Shown here: piece by piece, positions 53,718 through 63,793 of the stretch
Numbering within the stretch: the stretch's first letter is position 1
Layout of the letters: each line of letters begins with the position of its first letter
Assembly: GCA_017524725.1 (NCBI GenBank)
Contig: JAFXUZ010000043.1
Coordinates: 17,568-81,567 of the forward strand
Reading direction: 5' to 3'
Origin: Clostridia bacterium
GTDB lineage: Bacteria; Bacillota; Clostridia; Christensenellales; Aristaeellaceae
Length of the DNA stretch: 64,000 bases
Position numbers and translations under genes: made by a program
Notes under the pieces: generated by a model
Told to the model about the DNA's origin: nothing
The model's input: only the letters and a program-made list of their open reading frames with translations
The model's database searches: none

Positions 53718-55057
53718 GATGTCATCATCCTTTTTATATTGCTTCGGTAGGCAAGATACAGCAAAACGAACGCACCGAACCAGGCCATGACCTCGGCAAG
53801 GTACAGTCCCCATTCGCCGATAAGCCCGGGCAGGAGAAAAACACAGGACACCCTCATCACAAATTCGATAACGCTGGAGGCAAAAGACGCGCTGACCTTC
53901 CCAAGTCCCTTCAGGGCGCTGCGGTAAACAAACAGGAGATACAGCGAAAACAGCGCCGCGCTCATCACAATGACAAAACGATAGCCCACCGTTACAACTT
54001 CTTCCACCAGCGCTTCCGCGTCCACCATGAAAAGGCGGATCAGCGGTTTCCCGGCGGCAAGCATGACTGCAGCCATGGCCAGGGCAAGCCCTATGGATGT
54101 CAGCGCGCTTTTCCTGACGCCCTCCCGCACGCGTTCCAGCCTGCCGGCGCCGAAATTCTGCCCTGCAAAGGTACCTACAGCACCGCCCACCGCGTTCCCC
54201 ACGGATTCCATCAGGGCCTGCAGGCGCCCCGGGGCATTGTATCCAGCCATGAATACGTATCCCCGTGTGTTTACCGCGCCGTTCACGATCAGCCCCCCGA
54301 AGGATATGACCCAAACCTCAAAAGCAGAGGGCAGGCCCAGGAAAAGGAGTTTTTTCATTTCTTCCGGGTCTTTTTTCATGTCCCGCTTTCCGACGCGCAT
54401 CCCGGGAATGCCCATCCATGCCCTCAGGCACACGGCCGCGCTGACCCCCTGGGACATGACTGTCGCCGCCGCGGCCCCGGCCGGCCCGAAACGCAGCACC
54501 GCTACAAACAGGAGGTCAAGGCACAGGTTGCACACGGAAGAGGCGATTACCGCATACAGCGGCGTCCTTGCGTCCCCCGCGGCCCTCAGGCAGGCCGCCG
54601 ACAGGTTATACGCCATGGACAGCGGGATTCCCCCGAAGATGATCCTCAGGTAAACTTCCGTCAGGATAAAAGTCTCATCGGGCGTGTTCAGCAGGGACAG
54701 GCAGGGCCTTAGAAGCCCCTGGCTCAGGATCAGCAGCGCCAGGGAAAGGTATGCGCTCAGGATTATGCTCTGGGCCACGGTTTTTCTCAGTCCCCCATTG
54801 TCCCCCGCTCCAAAGAAATGGCTCATCCTGATGCCAAAGCCCATGGTCAGGTTGATGACCGTGCCCAGGCACATATAATCCAGCCACCCGGAAGAAGAGA
54901 CCGCAGCAAGCGCCGCAACGCCCCCGGAGCGGCCGAGGATGACCAGGTCGCACAGGGAATACAATTGCTGCAGGAGGCTTCCCGCCGCGGCGGGAAGGGC
55001 AAAACGGACGATCAGCCCCAGGGGCCGGCCCGTTGTCATGTCGCAAGTCCGGGACAT
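53714..55057 (-). CDS. MATE-family efflux transporter
   Basis: A 447-residue transporter of twelve membrane segments, with the two-fold MATE pattern (MSRTCDMTTGRPLGLIVRF start, PAAAGSLLQQLYSLCD, then GFGIRMSHFFGAGD). It exchanges a cation for an organic cation, drug or flavin-like compound; the substrate is not evident. No regulatory domain is fused, unlike the other MATE in the window (14323-16095). The CoA-transferase gene ends 3 bp before it, so co-transcription is near certain. Confidence 0.93.
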   Translation of the reverse strand: MSRTCDMTTGRPLGLIVRFALPAAAGSLLQQLYSLCDLVILGRSGGVAALAAVSSSGWLDYMCLGTVINLTMGFGIRMSHFFGAGDNGGLRKTVAQSIILSAYLSLALLILSQGLLRPCLSLLNTPDETFILTEVYLRIIFGGIPLSMAYNLSAACLRAAGDARTPLYAVIASSVCNLCLDLLFVAVLRFGPAGAAAATVMSQGVSAAVCLRAWMGIPGMRVGKRDMKKDPEEMKKLLFLGLPSAFEVWVISFGGLIVNGAVNTRGYVFMAGYNAPGRLQALMESVGNAVGGAVGTFAGQNFGAGRLERVREGVRKSALTSIGLALAMAAVMLAAGKPLIRLFMVDAEALVEEVVTVGYRFVIVMSAALFSLYLLFVYRSALKGLGKVSASFASSVIEFVMRVSCVFLLPGLIGEWGLYLAEVMAWFGAFVLLYLAYRSNIKRMMTS

Positions 55058-55060
55058 GGA

Positions 55061-56599
55061 TCACTTCACCGCGGCTTTCAGGGCGTCGCTGACCTCAACG
55101 GGAAATGGCAGCAGATCCAGGATATCCCGCCTGATATCTACCCCGGGATAGACCTCTGAGAGCATCAGGCCTTTATCCGTAAGGACAAAAACGCATCTTT
55201 CGGTGACGTACATCACCCTCTGGCCGTTTTTGACCGCACGTGATGCGGAAAAGCTGACCGAGCGGACCTTCTCCACAAACTTGGGGATATCCCCGTTGCG
55301 AAGTATCGTGATCTCGTCTTTTTTTCTTTCCATTTCCAAGCCGCGGGTGTTGAAAGTCAGGCAGAAAACCACATTGGGCGTCCTGGCCGTGATATTTGCA
55401 AAACCGCCGATGCCGGGATAGGTATCCGCGCTCCGGTGGGCGTTGACATTGCCCTCCCTGTCAACCTCGAACGCGCCCATAAAACAGATATTGAGTCCGC
55501 CGGAATTGTACAGGTCAAACTGGTTGCCCATATCGTACACCGACGCTGCGCCGATCATCGCCCCGAATACCGTTCCCGACGCAGGAAAGCCGCCGATGCC
55601 TCCAGATTCCACGGTCATGGTGATCTTGTCCAGGGTGCCGTATTTCCTGGCGTATCGGCTGACTGTCTCGGGAATGCCGATGCCGATATTGACGATGTCG
55701 CCTTCTTTTAGTTCCTTCGCGGCCCGGCGGCCGATGGTATTATAGGCGGGACTGGCCTTGGTCTTGGCCCCGGAAAGGTCGTCGATCATCTCCTGCCAGC
55801 CCTTCCATTCCTCATAGGGGATTTCGAAGGAACCGGTGAGCGCCTTGAAGGCCACGGGCCTGGGCTCCGGCTCGGTCACCACGATCACATCCACAAGACA
55901 TCCGGGAATAATCGTGTTCCTGGGGCGGGAGGGGGTGCCGACCAGCCGGTCCACCTGGACGATCACCTTGCCGTGGTTGGCCTTGACCGCCTGGCATATG
56001 GAGAGCGCGTCACCGGACATGTACATATCGTCGAAGGAAATATTGCCGTAGCGGTCGGCAACGGTTCCCTTGATGAGCACCATGGTGATCTTAGGCAGCT
56101 GGTAATACAGGAATTCCTCGCCGTCCACAGTCACCGGCTTTACCAGGCTGTCGTCGCGGGAAACGGAGTTGATGCCCGGCCCCTCGCGCCGGGGATCAAC
56201 AAAAATATCCAGTCCCACTTTGCTCAGCGCCCCCGGAAGGCCGCCGGCCTGGGCACGGATGGCGTGGCTGATGCATCCAAGCGGCAGGTTGTACGCCTCG
56301 AAACGGTCTTCAAGGACAAGGTGCTTGGTGGAAGGCATGGCACCGAAATGGCCGCAGATCAGCTTTGAAACCGCGCCTTCCCGGATATAGCCCTCGGCAT
56401 TCCGGTTCTCATCCCATACGCCGAAGCCCGCGCTGGAGATCAGCGTAAGGTTGTTCGGCTCCCCCGTTTCATGATATCTTTGGTAAATCGCTTCGTGGAG
56501 TTCCACCGGGTTTTCTATCCCCACAAAGGAATTGACACAGATGACTTCACCGTTTTGCACCAGCTCCGCCGCTTCTCTGCTAGACATGAATTTATACAT
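55061..56599 (-). CDS. Acyl-CoA:acetate/propionate CoA-transferase (type I, YdiF-like)
   Basis: A 512-residue single-chain type I CoA-transferase carrying the alpha and beta parts in one protein. The catalytic Glu is in TVESGGIGGFPASG, and other CoA-site segments are GHFGAMP, VDGEEFLYYQLP and GIGIPETVS. Members swap CoA between short acids such as acetate, propionate, lactate or butyrate. Gene position does not fix the substrate. It is 15 bp after the U32 peptidase gene and starts with GGAAAGG. An unexpected neighbour for a peptidase. Confidence 0.93.
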   Translation of the reverse strand: MYKFMSSREAAELVQNGEVICVNSFVGIENPVELHEAIYQRYHETGEPNNLTLISSAGFGVWDENRNAEGYIREGAVSKLICGHFGAMPSTKHLVLEDRFEAYNLPLGCISHAIRAQAGGLPGALSKVGLDIFVDPRREGPGINSVSRDDSLVKPVTVDGEEFLYYQLPKITMVLIKGTVADRYGNISFDDMYMSGDALSICQAVKANHGKVIVQVDRLVGTPSRPRNTIIPGCLVDVIVVTEPEPRPVAFKALTGSFEIPYEEWKGWQEMIDDLSGAKTKASPAYNTIGRRAAKELKEGDIVNIGIGIPETVSRYARKYGTLDKITMTVESGGIGGFPASGTVFGAMIGAASVYDMGNQFDLYNSGGLNICFMGAFEVDREGNVNAHRSADTYPGIGGFANITARTPNVVFCLTFNTRGLEMERKKDEITILRNGDIPKFVEKVRSVSFSASRAVKNGQRVMYVTERCVFVLTDKGLMLSEVYPGVDIRRDILDLLPFPVEVSDALKAAVK

Positions 56600-56614
56600 C
56601 GTATCGCCTTTCCG

Positions 56615-57871
56615 TCAGCTGTCGATCCTTCTCAGGACATCACCCGGTTCAAGAACGCCTTCCGCGGGCGCCCCGGAAGCAGAAACAAAAGTTACACTCA
56701 GGTCTTCCAGCGGATGCGGCGCGCTCTGCACCAAAGTCCCGTCCCCCGCGCGGATTGAAGCCACCGTTAACGGAATGTTCCGTCCGTCCCTTTTCATCGC
56801 TTCGATCTCTTCCCCCACAAAAAAACGGTTCCGCTGGATAAACGAGGCTTCCGCCCCCCGGACTTTCTCCACTATGCCGATCCATACGGCTCCGGACAGA
56901 TAATCGCCCGCCGCCTGTTTCATCCCCTCGCTTCCGGGCCTGCCATAATAAAAACCGGTATTAAAGGGCCTGTAGGTGCATTTTTTGATCTCCCGGAGGT
57001 ATTCCGGAACCTTCGCCTGGTATTTTTCCTCGTCCTCAAAAAGATCGTCCAGGGCATGCCGGTAGGCCCTGGCAACGGTGGCGACGTACAGGGGTGTTTT
57101 CATCCGCCCTTCGATCTTCAGGCTGTCGACACCGGCTTCGCAGATGTCTTTCAGGCGATGGATCATACACATATCACCGGAGTCAAATATGTAGGTGCCC
57201 CGGTCGTTTTCCTCCAGGGGAAGATACTGCCCCGGCCGGGACTCTTCGACCACAGCGTATTTCCAGCGGCATGGATGGCTGCATTCACCCCGGTTGGCGT
57301 CCCTTCCCGCGAAGTAATTGGACAAAAGGCACCTTCCGCTGTAGCTCACGCACATGCTTCCATGCACAAAAGCCTCGATTTCGAGACCAGGGTCTGTTTT
57401 ATGCCTGATGGATTTGATCTCTTCCAGACTGAGTTCTCTTGCACAAACCACCCGTTTTGCTCCCTGCCGGTACCAGAAGTCAAAGGAAAGGTGGTTAGTC
57501 AGGGATGCCTGGGTGGATATGTGGATCTCCCTGCCCGGACAGTATTCCCTGCAGAGCATGAACATCCCCGGATCCGCGACCAGCACAGCGTCGATATCCA
57601 GGCCGTTCAATTCCTTAAAATAGTCCGCGGCCTTTTCGATATCCGCTTCATGGGCCAGGATATTGGCCGCCACATGGACCCGCTTTCCGAATTTATGGGC
57701 ATAAGCGCACCCCTGTGCTATCTGGTCCCGGGTGAAATTCGTTGCTTTGGACCTGAGGCTGAACGCTTCGCCCCCGATGTACACCGCATCAGCGCCGTAA
57801 TCGACGGCAGCCCTGAGAACCTCCGGATCCCTGGCCGGGCAAAGCAGCTCCGGTTTTCTGCCCAAGCTCAT
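56615..57871 (-). CDS. U32-family peptidase/tRNA-hydroxylation protein
   Basis: A 418-residue U32 protein. The N-terminus MSLGRKPELLCPARDPE and the signature FVHGSMCVSYSGRCLLS with following GRDANRGECSHPCRW (the Cys cluster thought to bind iron-sulfur) are complete. U32 proteins include TrhP-type tRNA uridine hydroxylation factors and collagenase-like enzymes; for this group the tRNA role is better supported. The ATG at 57871 follows GGAGG by seven bases; the long N-terminal reading is not supported. First gene of the operon. Confidence 0.92.
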   Translation of the reverse strand: MSLGRKPELLCPARDPEVLRAAVDYGADAVYIGGEAFSLRSKATNFTRDQIAQGCAYAHKFGKRVHVAANILAHEADIEKAADYFKELNGLDIDAVLVADPGMFMLCREYCPGREIHISTQASLTNHLSFDFWYRQGAKRVVCARELSLEEIKSIRHKTDPGLEIEAFVHGSMCVSYSGRCLLSNYFAGRDANRGECSHPCRWKYAVVEESRPGQYLPLEENDRGTYIFDSGDMCMIHRLKDICEAGVDSLKIEGRMKTPLYVATVARAYRHALDDLFEDEEKYQAKVPEYLREIKKCTYRPFNTGFYYGRPGSEGMKQAAGDYLSGAVWIGIVEKVRGAEASFIQRNRFFVGEEIEAMKRDGRNIPLTVASIRAGDGTLVQSAPHPLEDLSVTFVSASGAPAEGVLEPGDVLRRIDS

Positions 57872-57922
57872 CCCATTACCTCCGATCTTCCTCCCTGTGG
57901 TAAAAGGAGTGCAATCCCACAT

Positions 57923-57951
57923 ACTATACGCCATTATCCTTGAAATGAAAA
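57923..57951 (-). promoter_or_regulatory. promoter of the U32/CoA-transferase/MATE operon
   Basis: Minus strand TTTTCA (57946-57951), 17 bp, TATAGT (57923-57928). The -35 box is imperfect. Confidence 0.4.
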
Positions 57952-58000
57952 GTTTTTTTATCGTCTTTCCTCCCCGGTCCGATCCTCTCTGTCCTTCCTG

Positions 58001-58029
58001 TTGACATCCCGTTCCCGTGCCCATATACT
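58001..58029 (+). promoter_or_regulatory. promoter of the AEC transporter gene
   Basis: Perfect TTGACA (58001-58006), 17 bp, TATACT (58024-58029). Confidence 0.75.
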
Positions 58030-58064
58030 TCTTTATGATCATTGGTTTTTACGGGAGTTTTACT

Positions 58065-58979
58065 ATGACACAGATCCTTGTACGCGCCGGATGCTTTTGT
58101 GCGATCATCCTGATGGGCCACATTCTCCGCCGGATGAACTTTTTTAAAAAGGAAGATTTCGCGGTGCTCAGCAAGATCGTTATCCGCATCACGCTGACCT
58201 GCTCCATTGTCAACAGCTTTAACGGGAAAAGCCTAGACGCCGCCATGCTGACCATGACGCTGTTTGGCTTCGGCTTCGGCCTTTCCCTGGCAGCCCTTGC
58301 CTTCTTCTTCAGCCGGAGATCCTCTCCCGGCGTCCGGGCATTCGCAGTGTTGAACACCACCGGCGTCAATATCGGCAATTTTGTGCTTCCTTTCGCCCAA
58401 AGCTTCCTGGGCGCCGAGGCGGTCATGGCCGTCAGCCTGTTCGATGTAGGCAACAGCTTTTTCTGCCTCGGCGGAGCCTATGGCCTGGCGCTTGCCGTAA
58501 GCCGCGGCGAAAAGCGGATCGACATGCGGCCTGTCTTTTCTGCCCTGTCAAGATCCGTTCCCTTCATCACTTACCTCCTGATGACCATGCTTTGCGCCTT
58601 CAGGCTGACGCTTCCCCGGCCGTTAATGGAATTTACGGGCATCGTCGGGAACGCCAACGCTTTTCTGGCCATGCTGATGCTGGGCGTAGGCTTCAATATC
58701 TCCCCGGACAGGGAAAAGATCGGTCTGATCATCAGGATCCTTTCGGTCCGTTTTTCCCTCGGCATCGGGCTTTCCCTGCTGTCCTGGTTCGTCCTGCCCA
58801 TGCCTTTTTCTCTGAAGCAGGCCCTGGCCATCCTGTTTCTCGGCCCCATCGCGTCGGCAGCACCGGCCTTCACAGAGCAGATGAAGGGTGATCATGAATT
58901 GAGCAGCGCCGTCAATTCCCTGTCCATCGTTATCAGCGTGCTGCTTATCGTTGTCTGCCTTACTCAGGTCGCGGCATGA
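58065..58979 (+). CDS. AEC-family (auxin efflux carrier-like) transporter
   Basis: A 304-residue membrane protein of about ten segments in the AEC fold: an N-terminal half with CAIILMGHILRRMNFFKKEDF and VIRITLTCSIVNSFNG, and a C-terminal half ending with GPIASAAPAFTEQMKGD. In bacteria the family transports organic acids such as malate or malonate, with unknown specificity here. The start is ATG 58065 (GGGAG at nine bases); an upstream ATG overlaps the promoter. It is divergent from the U32 operon. Confidence 0.9.
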   Translation: MTQILVRAGCFCAIILMGHILRRMNFFKKEDFAVLSKIVIRITLTCSIVNSFNGKSLDAAMLTMTLFGFGFGLSLAALAFFFSRRSSPGVRAFAVLNTTGVNIGNFVLPFAQSFLGAEAVMAVSLFDVGNSFFCLGGAYGLALAVSRGEKRIDMRPVFSALSRSVPFITYLLMTMLCAFRLTLPRPLMEFTGIVGNANAFLAMLMLGVGFNISPDREKIGLIIRILSVRFSLGIGLSLLSWFVLPMPFSLKQALAILFLGPIASAAPAFTEQMKGDHELSSAVNSLSIVISVLLIVVCLTQVAA

Positions 58980-59067
58980 ATATTTCTTTTCTCTATAGCG
59001 CATCGGCCCGATTTATGGTATGATTTTCGTATCAGGAACACATTAACATTTTCAGGAGGCGTCTATC

Positions 59068-60534
59068 ATGGCCAAGATCATTCTGGACCCGGCCCGGAGC
59101 GCCGGTACCGTAAGCAAAAACATCTATGGTCACTTTTCCGAGCATCTGGGCCGCTGCATCTACCAGGGACTCTTTGTCGGAAAGGACAGCCCCATCCCAA
59201 ACAAAAACGGCATGCGCTCAGACGTCGTGGAAGCGCTGAAAAAGCTTGCCGTCCCTGTGCTCCGCTGGCCCGGCGGCTGCTTTGCCGACGAGTACCACTG
59301 GGAAGACGGCATCGGCCCTCAGGAGGGACGCAGGCACATGGTGAATACCAACTGGGGCGGCGTGGTGGAGGACAATTCCTTCGGTACGCACGAATTCCTG
59401 GAGCTGTGCGCCCAGATCGGCTGTGAACCGTATATCAACGGCAACGTCGGCAGCGGTACGGTGCGGGAAATGGCTGAATGGATCGAATACCTCAACAGCG
59501 ACGGTGATTCCACGGTGGTGCGCCGCCGCCGCGCCAACGGAAGGCATGATGCCTGGAATGTGAAATACTTCTGCGTCGGCAACGAAAGCTGGGGCTGCGG
59601 CGGAAACATGCGTCCCGAATATTATGCCGACGAATACCGCCGTTATGCCACCTTCTGCCGCCAGTACGGGAAAAACAGGCTTTACAAGATCGCCTGCGGT
59701 CCCAATTCCGACGATTACGAATGGACCCGGATCCTGATGGAACGGGCCGGTAAATATATGGACGGACTGAGCCTCCATTATTACACCCTCTGCGGCGACT
59801 GGCAGACCTCCAAGGGCTCTGCCACCAGATTCACCGAGGAGGAATACTACCGCACCCTTTTCCGCGCCGCCAGGATGGATGAACTGGTCTCACGCCACAG
59901 CGCCGTCATGGACCGCTTTGACCCGGACAAAAAGGTAGGCCTGATCGTGGACGAATGGGGCGCCTGGTATGACGTTGAGGAAGGGACAAATCCCGGTTTC
60001 CTGTACCAGCAGAATACCATGCGTGACGCGATGGTGGCAGCCATTACTCTTAATATCTTCAACCGCCACTGTGACCGGGTAAAAATGGCCAACCTGGCCC
60101 AGACCGTCAACGTACTTCAGTCTGTTATCCTCACCGAAGGCGACAGGATGGTCCTGACGCCCACATATCATGTATTTGATCTTTACAAAGATCACATGGA
60201 CGCCCGGCAAGTGGAGTGCAGCGTGGAATCCGAAAGCGTATGCGAGGGCGAGTATGCCCAGCCCCAGGTGACGGCCTCCGCATCCGAAAAAGACGGGGTC
60301 TTTACCCTTACGCTCGCCAATCTTTCCGCCGCCGCCCCGGTTCGGGTACAGGTGGAGGGCATCCGCGCCGCGCAATGCAGCGGCAGGGTGCTGACAGGCC
60401 CCATGGACAGCTTCAACGATTTCGGCTGTTCAATCCTTGAAGTCCGTCCTCTCGAAGGCATATCCCTTACGGACGGTTCGGTCGGTGTGGCCCTTCCCGC
60501 CTGCTCCGTGGCCTCTCTCAGGATCCGTGCATGA
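59068..60534 (+). CDS. abfA: GH51 alpha-L-arabinofuranosidase
   Basis: A 488-residue cytosolic enzyme releasing arabinose from arabinan or arabinoxylan oligomers. Catalytic residues are Glu173 (VGNESWG, acid/base) and Glu296 (VDEWGAW, nucleophile). The N-terminal [12 protein letters not shown] and [14 protein letters not shown] segments are typical. A C-terminal beta domain follows from about 385. A good AGGAGG lies upstream. The stop overlaps the next gene's ATG (ATGA, 60531-60534), so it is coupled to the Cys-rich protein gene. Confidence 0.95.
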   Translation: MAKIILDPARSAGTVSKNIYGHFSEHLGRCIYQGLFVGKDSPIPNKNGMRSDVVEALKKLAVPVLRWPGGCFADEYHWEDGIGPQEGRRHMVNTNWGGVVEDNSFGTHEFLELCAQIGCEPYINGNVGSGTVREMAEWIEYLNSDGDSTVVRRRRANGRHDAWNVKYFCVGNESWGCGGNMRPEYYADEYRRYATFCRQYGKNRLYKIACGPNSDDYEWTRILMERAGKYMDGLSLHYYTLCGDWQTSKGSATRFTEEEYYRTLFRAARMDELVSRHSAVMDRFDPDKKVGLIVDEWGAWYDVEEGTNPGFLYQQNTMRDAMVAAITLNIFNRHCDRVKMANLAQTVNVLQSVILTEGDRMVLTPTYHVFDLYKDHMDARQVECSVESESVCEGEYAQPQVTASASEKDGVFTLTLANLSAAAPVRVQVEGIRAAQCSGRVLTGPMDSFNDFGCSILEVRPLEGISLTDGSVGVALPACSVASLRIRA

Positions 60535-60839
60535 CGGATACCATGGATATGAAGGATCTGTCCGAATGGTCCTCTCGCCTTCCGATGTGCAGGAAATGCA
60601 TGCTGGAAGACATGGAAAACGGAATGGACATCGCGGCTCTCCTTAAACGCCTGACGGAATCGATCCCTATAAAGGATAGGTCGGATCAATCAGAAATAAA
60701 CCGACGTCTGGATATTTGCCGGCAATGTGACCATCTATACAGCGGCACCTGCGCCCTGTGCGGCTGTTTTGTCCAGCTCAGGGCCTCAAAAAAGCGCTCC
60801 GCCTGTCCGGACATCCCGGACAGGTGGAGCCGCAAATAA
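60531..60839 (+). CDS. Small Cys-rich protein (DUF6171-like, probably metal-binding)
   Basis: A 102-residue soluble protein with eight Cys: Cys20/Cys23 (CRKC), Cys63/Cys66 (CRQC), Cys74, Cys77 and Cys79 (CALCGC) and Cys92. The pattern suggests two zinc or one iron-sulfur site; the resemblance to DUF6171 is from memory. Translationally coupled to GH51 through a 4-bp overlap. No other clue to function. Confidence 0.85.
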   Translation: MTDTMDMKDLSEWSSRLPMCRKCMLEDMENGMDIAALLKRLTESIPIKDRSDQSEINRRLDICRQCDHLYSGTCALCGCFVQLRASKKRSACPDIPDRWSRK

Positions 60840-60964
60840 AAAGCATGCTTATTTCCCGAACCGCTTCTTCAATAAGCTAACAGCCGGCTTGAACGATGCT
60901 TTTACCGTACCCGTACTTGTGTAACGATTTATTTACTTTTTTCCGTTTTTTACCGGAGGTCATG

Positions 60965-61864
60965 ATGATCAACCGCAAGATCCGGTATTTCGTTACCCTG
61001 GCCGAATGCCTTTCCTTCACACAGACCGCCGCCCAGTACGACGTATCCCAGACAGCCGTCAGCCAGTACATTTCCTCCCTGGAGGAAAGGCTGAAGGTAC
61101 GCCTTTTCGAGCGCAGCCAGCGTCAGGTGACCCTGACCGAAGCCGGCGCGTATTATTATGCCCGGGTCAAAGCCATGCTCAGGACCTACGACGAGACCCT
61201 GAACCACCTGCATACCCTTGCCCAGGGATACCGCGCCCGGCTGAAAGTGGGCGTGGGGATGTACGAATACTGCTCCACCGAAGGCTTCATCTCCCGTTTT
61301 CTCTCCTTGCATCCCGAAGTACGCCTGGATATCCTGCAGTATCCTTATTCGACCCTGACCGAGAAACTGAAAATGGGCGAGGTGGATATCATTATCTGCG
61401 ACAGGCTCTGTGAAGACGCCTTTCCCCACAATTACCTGATCTCCAGGACACTTTTTTCATCACCCAATTACATCGTGGCCCATCCCGATGTAGCAAAAAA
61501 ATACGGCGGCGACGTCAGGGATATGCTCCGCAGCGAATGCCTGATCACCAACTGCGAAACCGACGGTCCTTCATCCCTCCAGATGCTGAATATCCTGTTC
61601 ATGGACGAGTTCGGCTTTGTCCCGGGCAATATTTCCCAGACCAATTCCGTCAACGCCCAGTTGATGATGGTCCGTGCATGCCGCGGCGCGGCCATGGTCC
61701 CCGGCTTTATCCTTTCGGTCTACGGTCAGGGACTGGTCCGGTTTGACCTGCCGGACAAAAGGCGGATCCGTTATCAGCTCATGTATCTGAGAGACTGCAA
61801 AAACGACGCCGTCCCCCTTCTTTACCATTTTGAGGAAGAACTTGCCCCGGATCCTGCCGGCTGA
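60965..61864 (+). CDS. LysR-family transcriptional regulator
   Basis: A 299-residue LysR regulator. The winged HTH is at the N-terminus (MINRKIRYFVTLAECLSF, then TQTAAQYDVSQTAVSQYISSLEE, residues about 17-40) and the effector domain follows from about 90 (RLKVGVGMYEY). GGAGGT favours the ATG at 60965 over the one directly before it. LysR regulators often control adjacent divergent genes; here the preceding gene set is co-directional, so the target is unclear. The AEC transporter or GH51 are the nearest candidates. Confidence 0.92.
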   Translation: MINRKIRYFVTLAECLSFTQTAAQYDVSQTAVSQYISSLEERLKVRLFERSQRQVTLTEAGAYYYARVKAMLRTYDETLNHLHTLAQGYRARLKVGVGMYEYCSTEGFISRFLSLHPEVRLDILQYPYSTLTEKLKMGEVDIIICDRLCEDAFPHNYLISRTLFSSPNYIVAHPDVAKKYGGDVRDMLRSECLITNCETDGPSSLQMLNILFMDEFGFVPGNISQTNSVNAQLMMVRACRGAAMVPGFILSVYGQGLVRFDLPDKRRIRYQLMYLRDCKNDAVPLLYHFEEELAPDPAG

Positions 61865-61894
61865 TCTTTCATACATTATTATCTTATTAATTTA

Positions 61895-62317
61895 TTATTT
61901 CTGCTCTGTTTCGTCCCCACTAAGGATCTCCAGGCTGTAAACGTCGTCCAGACTGATCTTTCTCCCCGAAAGGAGCACTGTCCTATCCACAGGATCGTAT
62001 CCTGACGCATTCCCGGTCAGCCGGACGGTTTTGCCCTCCCCGCTGCCTGCCTGCCTTGGTACAAACAGAAGGATCCGTACCGCCGGATGGGAAGATATGA
62101 CGCGCGCGAGCTCGTTTACACGCGCGTTTTTTTCGGCTTCTTCATCCTCGCCGGGAATGCGCCTATCCTCACGGACCTCTTCCTTTTCACGGATCTCGTC
62201 CCCAAAGCCCCTCAGGGACGCGAACGGCATGAACTGCTTCGCCCTGTCCGCCCGGGGCATGCGGGGATGGGCGGAATCGGGCCTCTCAAGGCCGATAATG
62301 TCGTCATACCTGCCCAT
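61895..62317 (-). CDS. YolD-like protein
   Basis: A 140-residue protein. The N-terminal segment MGRYDDIIGLERP with HPRMPRADRAKQFMPFASL is the YolD-family signature (as in Bacillus YolD-UvrX pairs), followed by an acidic middle part (EEVREDRRIPGEDEE). It is translationally adjacent to the Y-family polymerase (TGA then ATG) and should work with it, as in other Gram-positive genomes. YolD is thought to be a small accessory or damage-response factor; biochemical proof is scarce. Confidence 0.88.
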   Translation of the reverse strand: MGRYDDIIGLERPDSAHPRMPRADRAKQFMPFASLRGFGDEIREKEEVREDRRIPGEDEEAEKNARVNELARVISSHPAVRILLFVPRQAGSGEGKTVRLTGNASGYDPVDRTVLLSGRKISLDDVYSLEILSGDETEQK

Positions 62318-63760
62318 TCATTCGTCCTCCCCGGCCCGGTGCCCGCCGATCTGTAAGCTGCGCTGGGCGCCGGTGGCCCCTTCCATCAGATTTTTGCCGC
62401 GGAGAACCGCATTCGGGCCAAACCTGGACCTGAGTCCGATAACCGCCCGGTTCATTTTCTCTTCCTTCCCGTCCATTTCCATTTCCTTCTCCAGTTCCTC
62501 ATCCGACGTAAACAGATCCATCTGTCTGGGCAGTCCGTTTCCTTCCTCGTCCGCCTTTTCGACCCGGTCGAAAACAACGAAAAAACGTCTCACCTTCAAT
62601 TCCCTGCGGATGGCGCGGTCGTAAGCCCTCATCGCGGCTTCGGTCAGTTTCCTTGCTGAATTTGAACGGATCAGGGCGCCGCCCAGGTCAGTAACCGGGG
62701 AAGAAGCATGGGTCATTGCCGGTGACAGGCGCCCATAACGGTCCTTTTCCATGGGGCCGGCCCAGTGTTCGGGCATTCCCTCCCGATCATACCCGATCGT
62801 TACGCTGACACTGCCGCATACAAGTCCCCCGGAGAGCAGTTCACAGGACAGCCGTTCAGCCATCTCCCACACCACGATGCGGCCTTTCTCCGCGTCATAC
62901 GGGCCGGGAAGCACCTGTCCCACCGACAGGCTCCTGTCTTCGGGACGGTAGTTTTTGATGTCCGCCATGGTGCAGCTTTCCAATCCCCAGGCGTGGTCGA
63001 TCAGCAGCTCGGCGTCCACACCAAAGTCGGTAAACAGCGCTTCCTCATCGTAAACGCTCCGGCGGCAGATATCCCCCATCGTGCGGATCCCCCGCTTTTC
63101 CAGCTTTCTCGCCGTACCCGGCCCCACCCGCCAGAAATCGGTTATAGGCCTATGGCCCCACAGCTTTTCCCGATATGACCTCTCGTCGAGTTCGGCAATG
63201 CGCACCCCATTATCATCCGGTTCCTCGTGCTTGGCAAGGATATCCATCGCCACCTTGCTCAGGTAAAGGTTGGTCCCGATCCCGGCGGTGGCGGTAATGC
63301 CTGTTTCGTCATACACCGCCCGGATCAGCGTGGCGGTCAGCTCCCTGGCGTTCATCCCGTACATTTTCAGGTATCCTGTCAGGTCGGCCATCACCTCGTC
63401 GACGGAGTAAACGTGCACATCCTCCCCGGACAGGTACCTGAGATAGACCTTTTCATAAATGCGTGTGCTGTATTCGATATACTTGCGCATCCTGGGCGGG
63501 GCAATGATGCAGTCCACCTTTTTCCCTGTCCGTTTTTCCGTTTCATGAATCTTCTGCGTCACCTCAAAAAGCCGGCACCGGCCGCCCAGGCCCAGGGCCT
63601 TCATTGACGGAGACACCGCGAGGCATATGGTTTTTTCGGTGCGGCTCTCGTCCGCGACCACCAGGTTCGCAATCAGGGGATCCAGTCCCCTTTCCACACA
63701 TTCCACCGACGCGTAAAAGGATTTCAGGTCGATGGAGGCGTATCTTTTTTCTTCAGCCAT
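62318..63760 (-). CDS. Y-family DNA polymerase (UvrX/DinB-like)
   Basis: A 480-residue translesion polymerase. Active-site segments are SIDLKSFYASVE (first metal Asp) and VYSVDEVMADL (SVDE, second acidic pair). Helix-hairpin-helix segments follow (FWRVGPGTARKLEKRGI), then the little-finger domain. Near the C-terminus QMDLF is a textbook sliding-clamp-binding motif. It most resembles the ImuB/UvrX group of Bacillus. GGGAGG lies upstream with a promoter at 63794-63821. I see no LexA-type GAAC-N4-GTTC box. Confidence 0.92.
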   Translation of the reverse strand: MAEEKRYASIDLKSFYASVECVERGLDPLIANLVVADESRTEKTICLAVSPSMKALGLGGRCRLFEVTQKIHETEKRTGKKVDCIIAPPRMRKYIEYSTRIYEKVYLRYLSGEDVHVYSVDEVMADLTGYLKMYGMNARELTATLIRAVYDETGITATAGIGTNLYLSKVAMDILAKHEEPDDNGVRIAELDERSYREKLWGHRPITDFWRVGPGTARKLEKRGIRTMGDICRRSVYDEEALFTDFGVDAELLIDHAWGLESCTMADIKNYRPEDRSLSVGQVLPGPYDAEKGRIVVWEMAERLSCELLSGGLVCGSVSVTIGYDREGMPEHWAGPMEKDRYGRLSPAMTHASSPVTDLGGALIRSNSARKLTEAAMRAYDRAIRRELKVRRFFVVFDRVEKADEEGNGLPRQMDLFTSDEELEKEMEMDGKEEKMNRAVIGLRSRFGPNAVLRGKNLMEGATGAQRSLQIGGHRAGEDE

Positions 63761-63793
63761 CCGCGGCGCGCCTCCCTTCCCCCATGTGTTTTC

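Noticed and set aside
53718..54314. Long N-terminal extension of the membrane protein at 53061
   Set aside because: It is the MATE gene read in another frame; the ATG at 53717 overlaps the MATE stop in the usual ATGA way.
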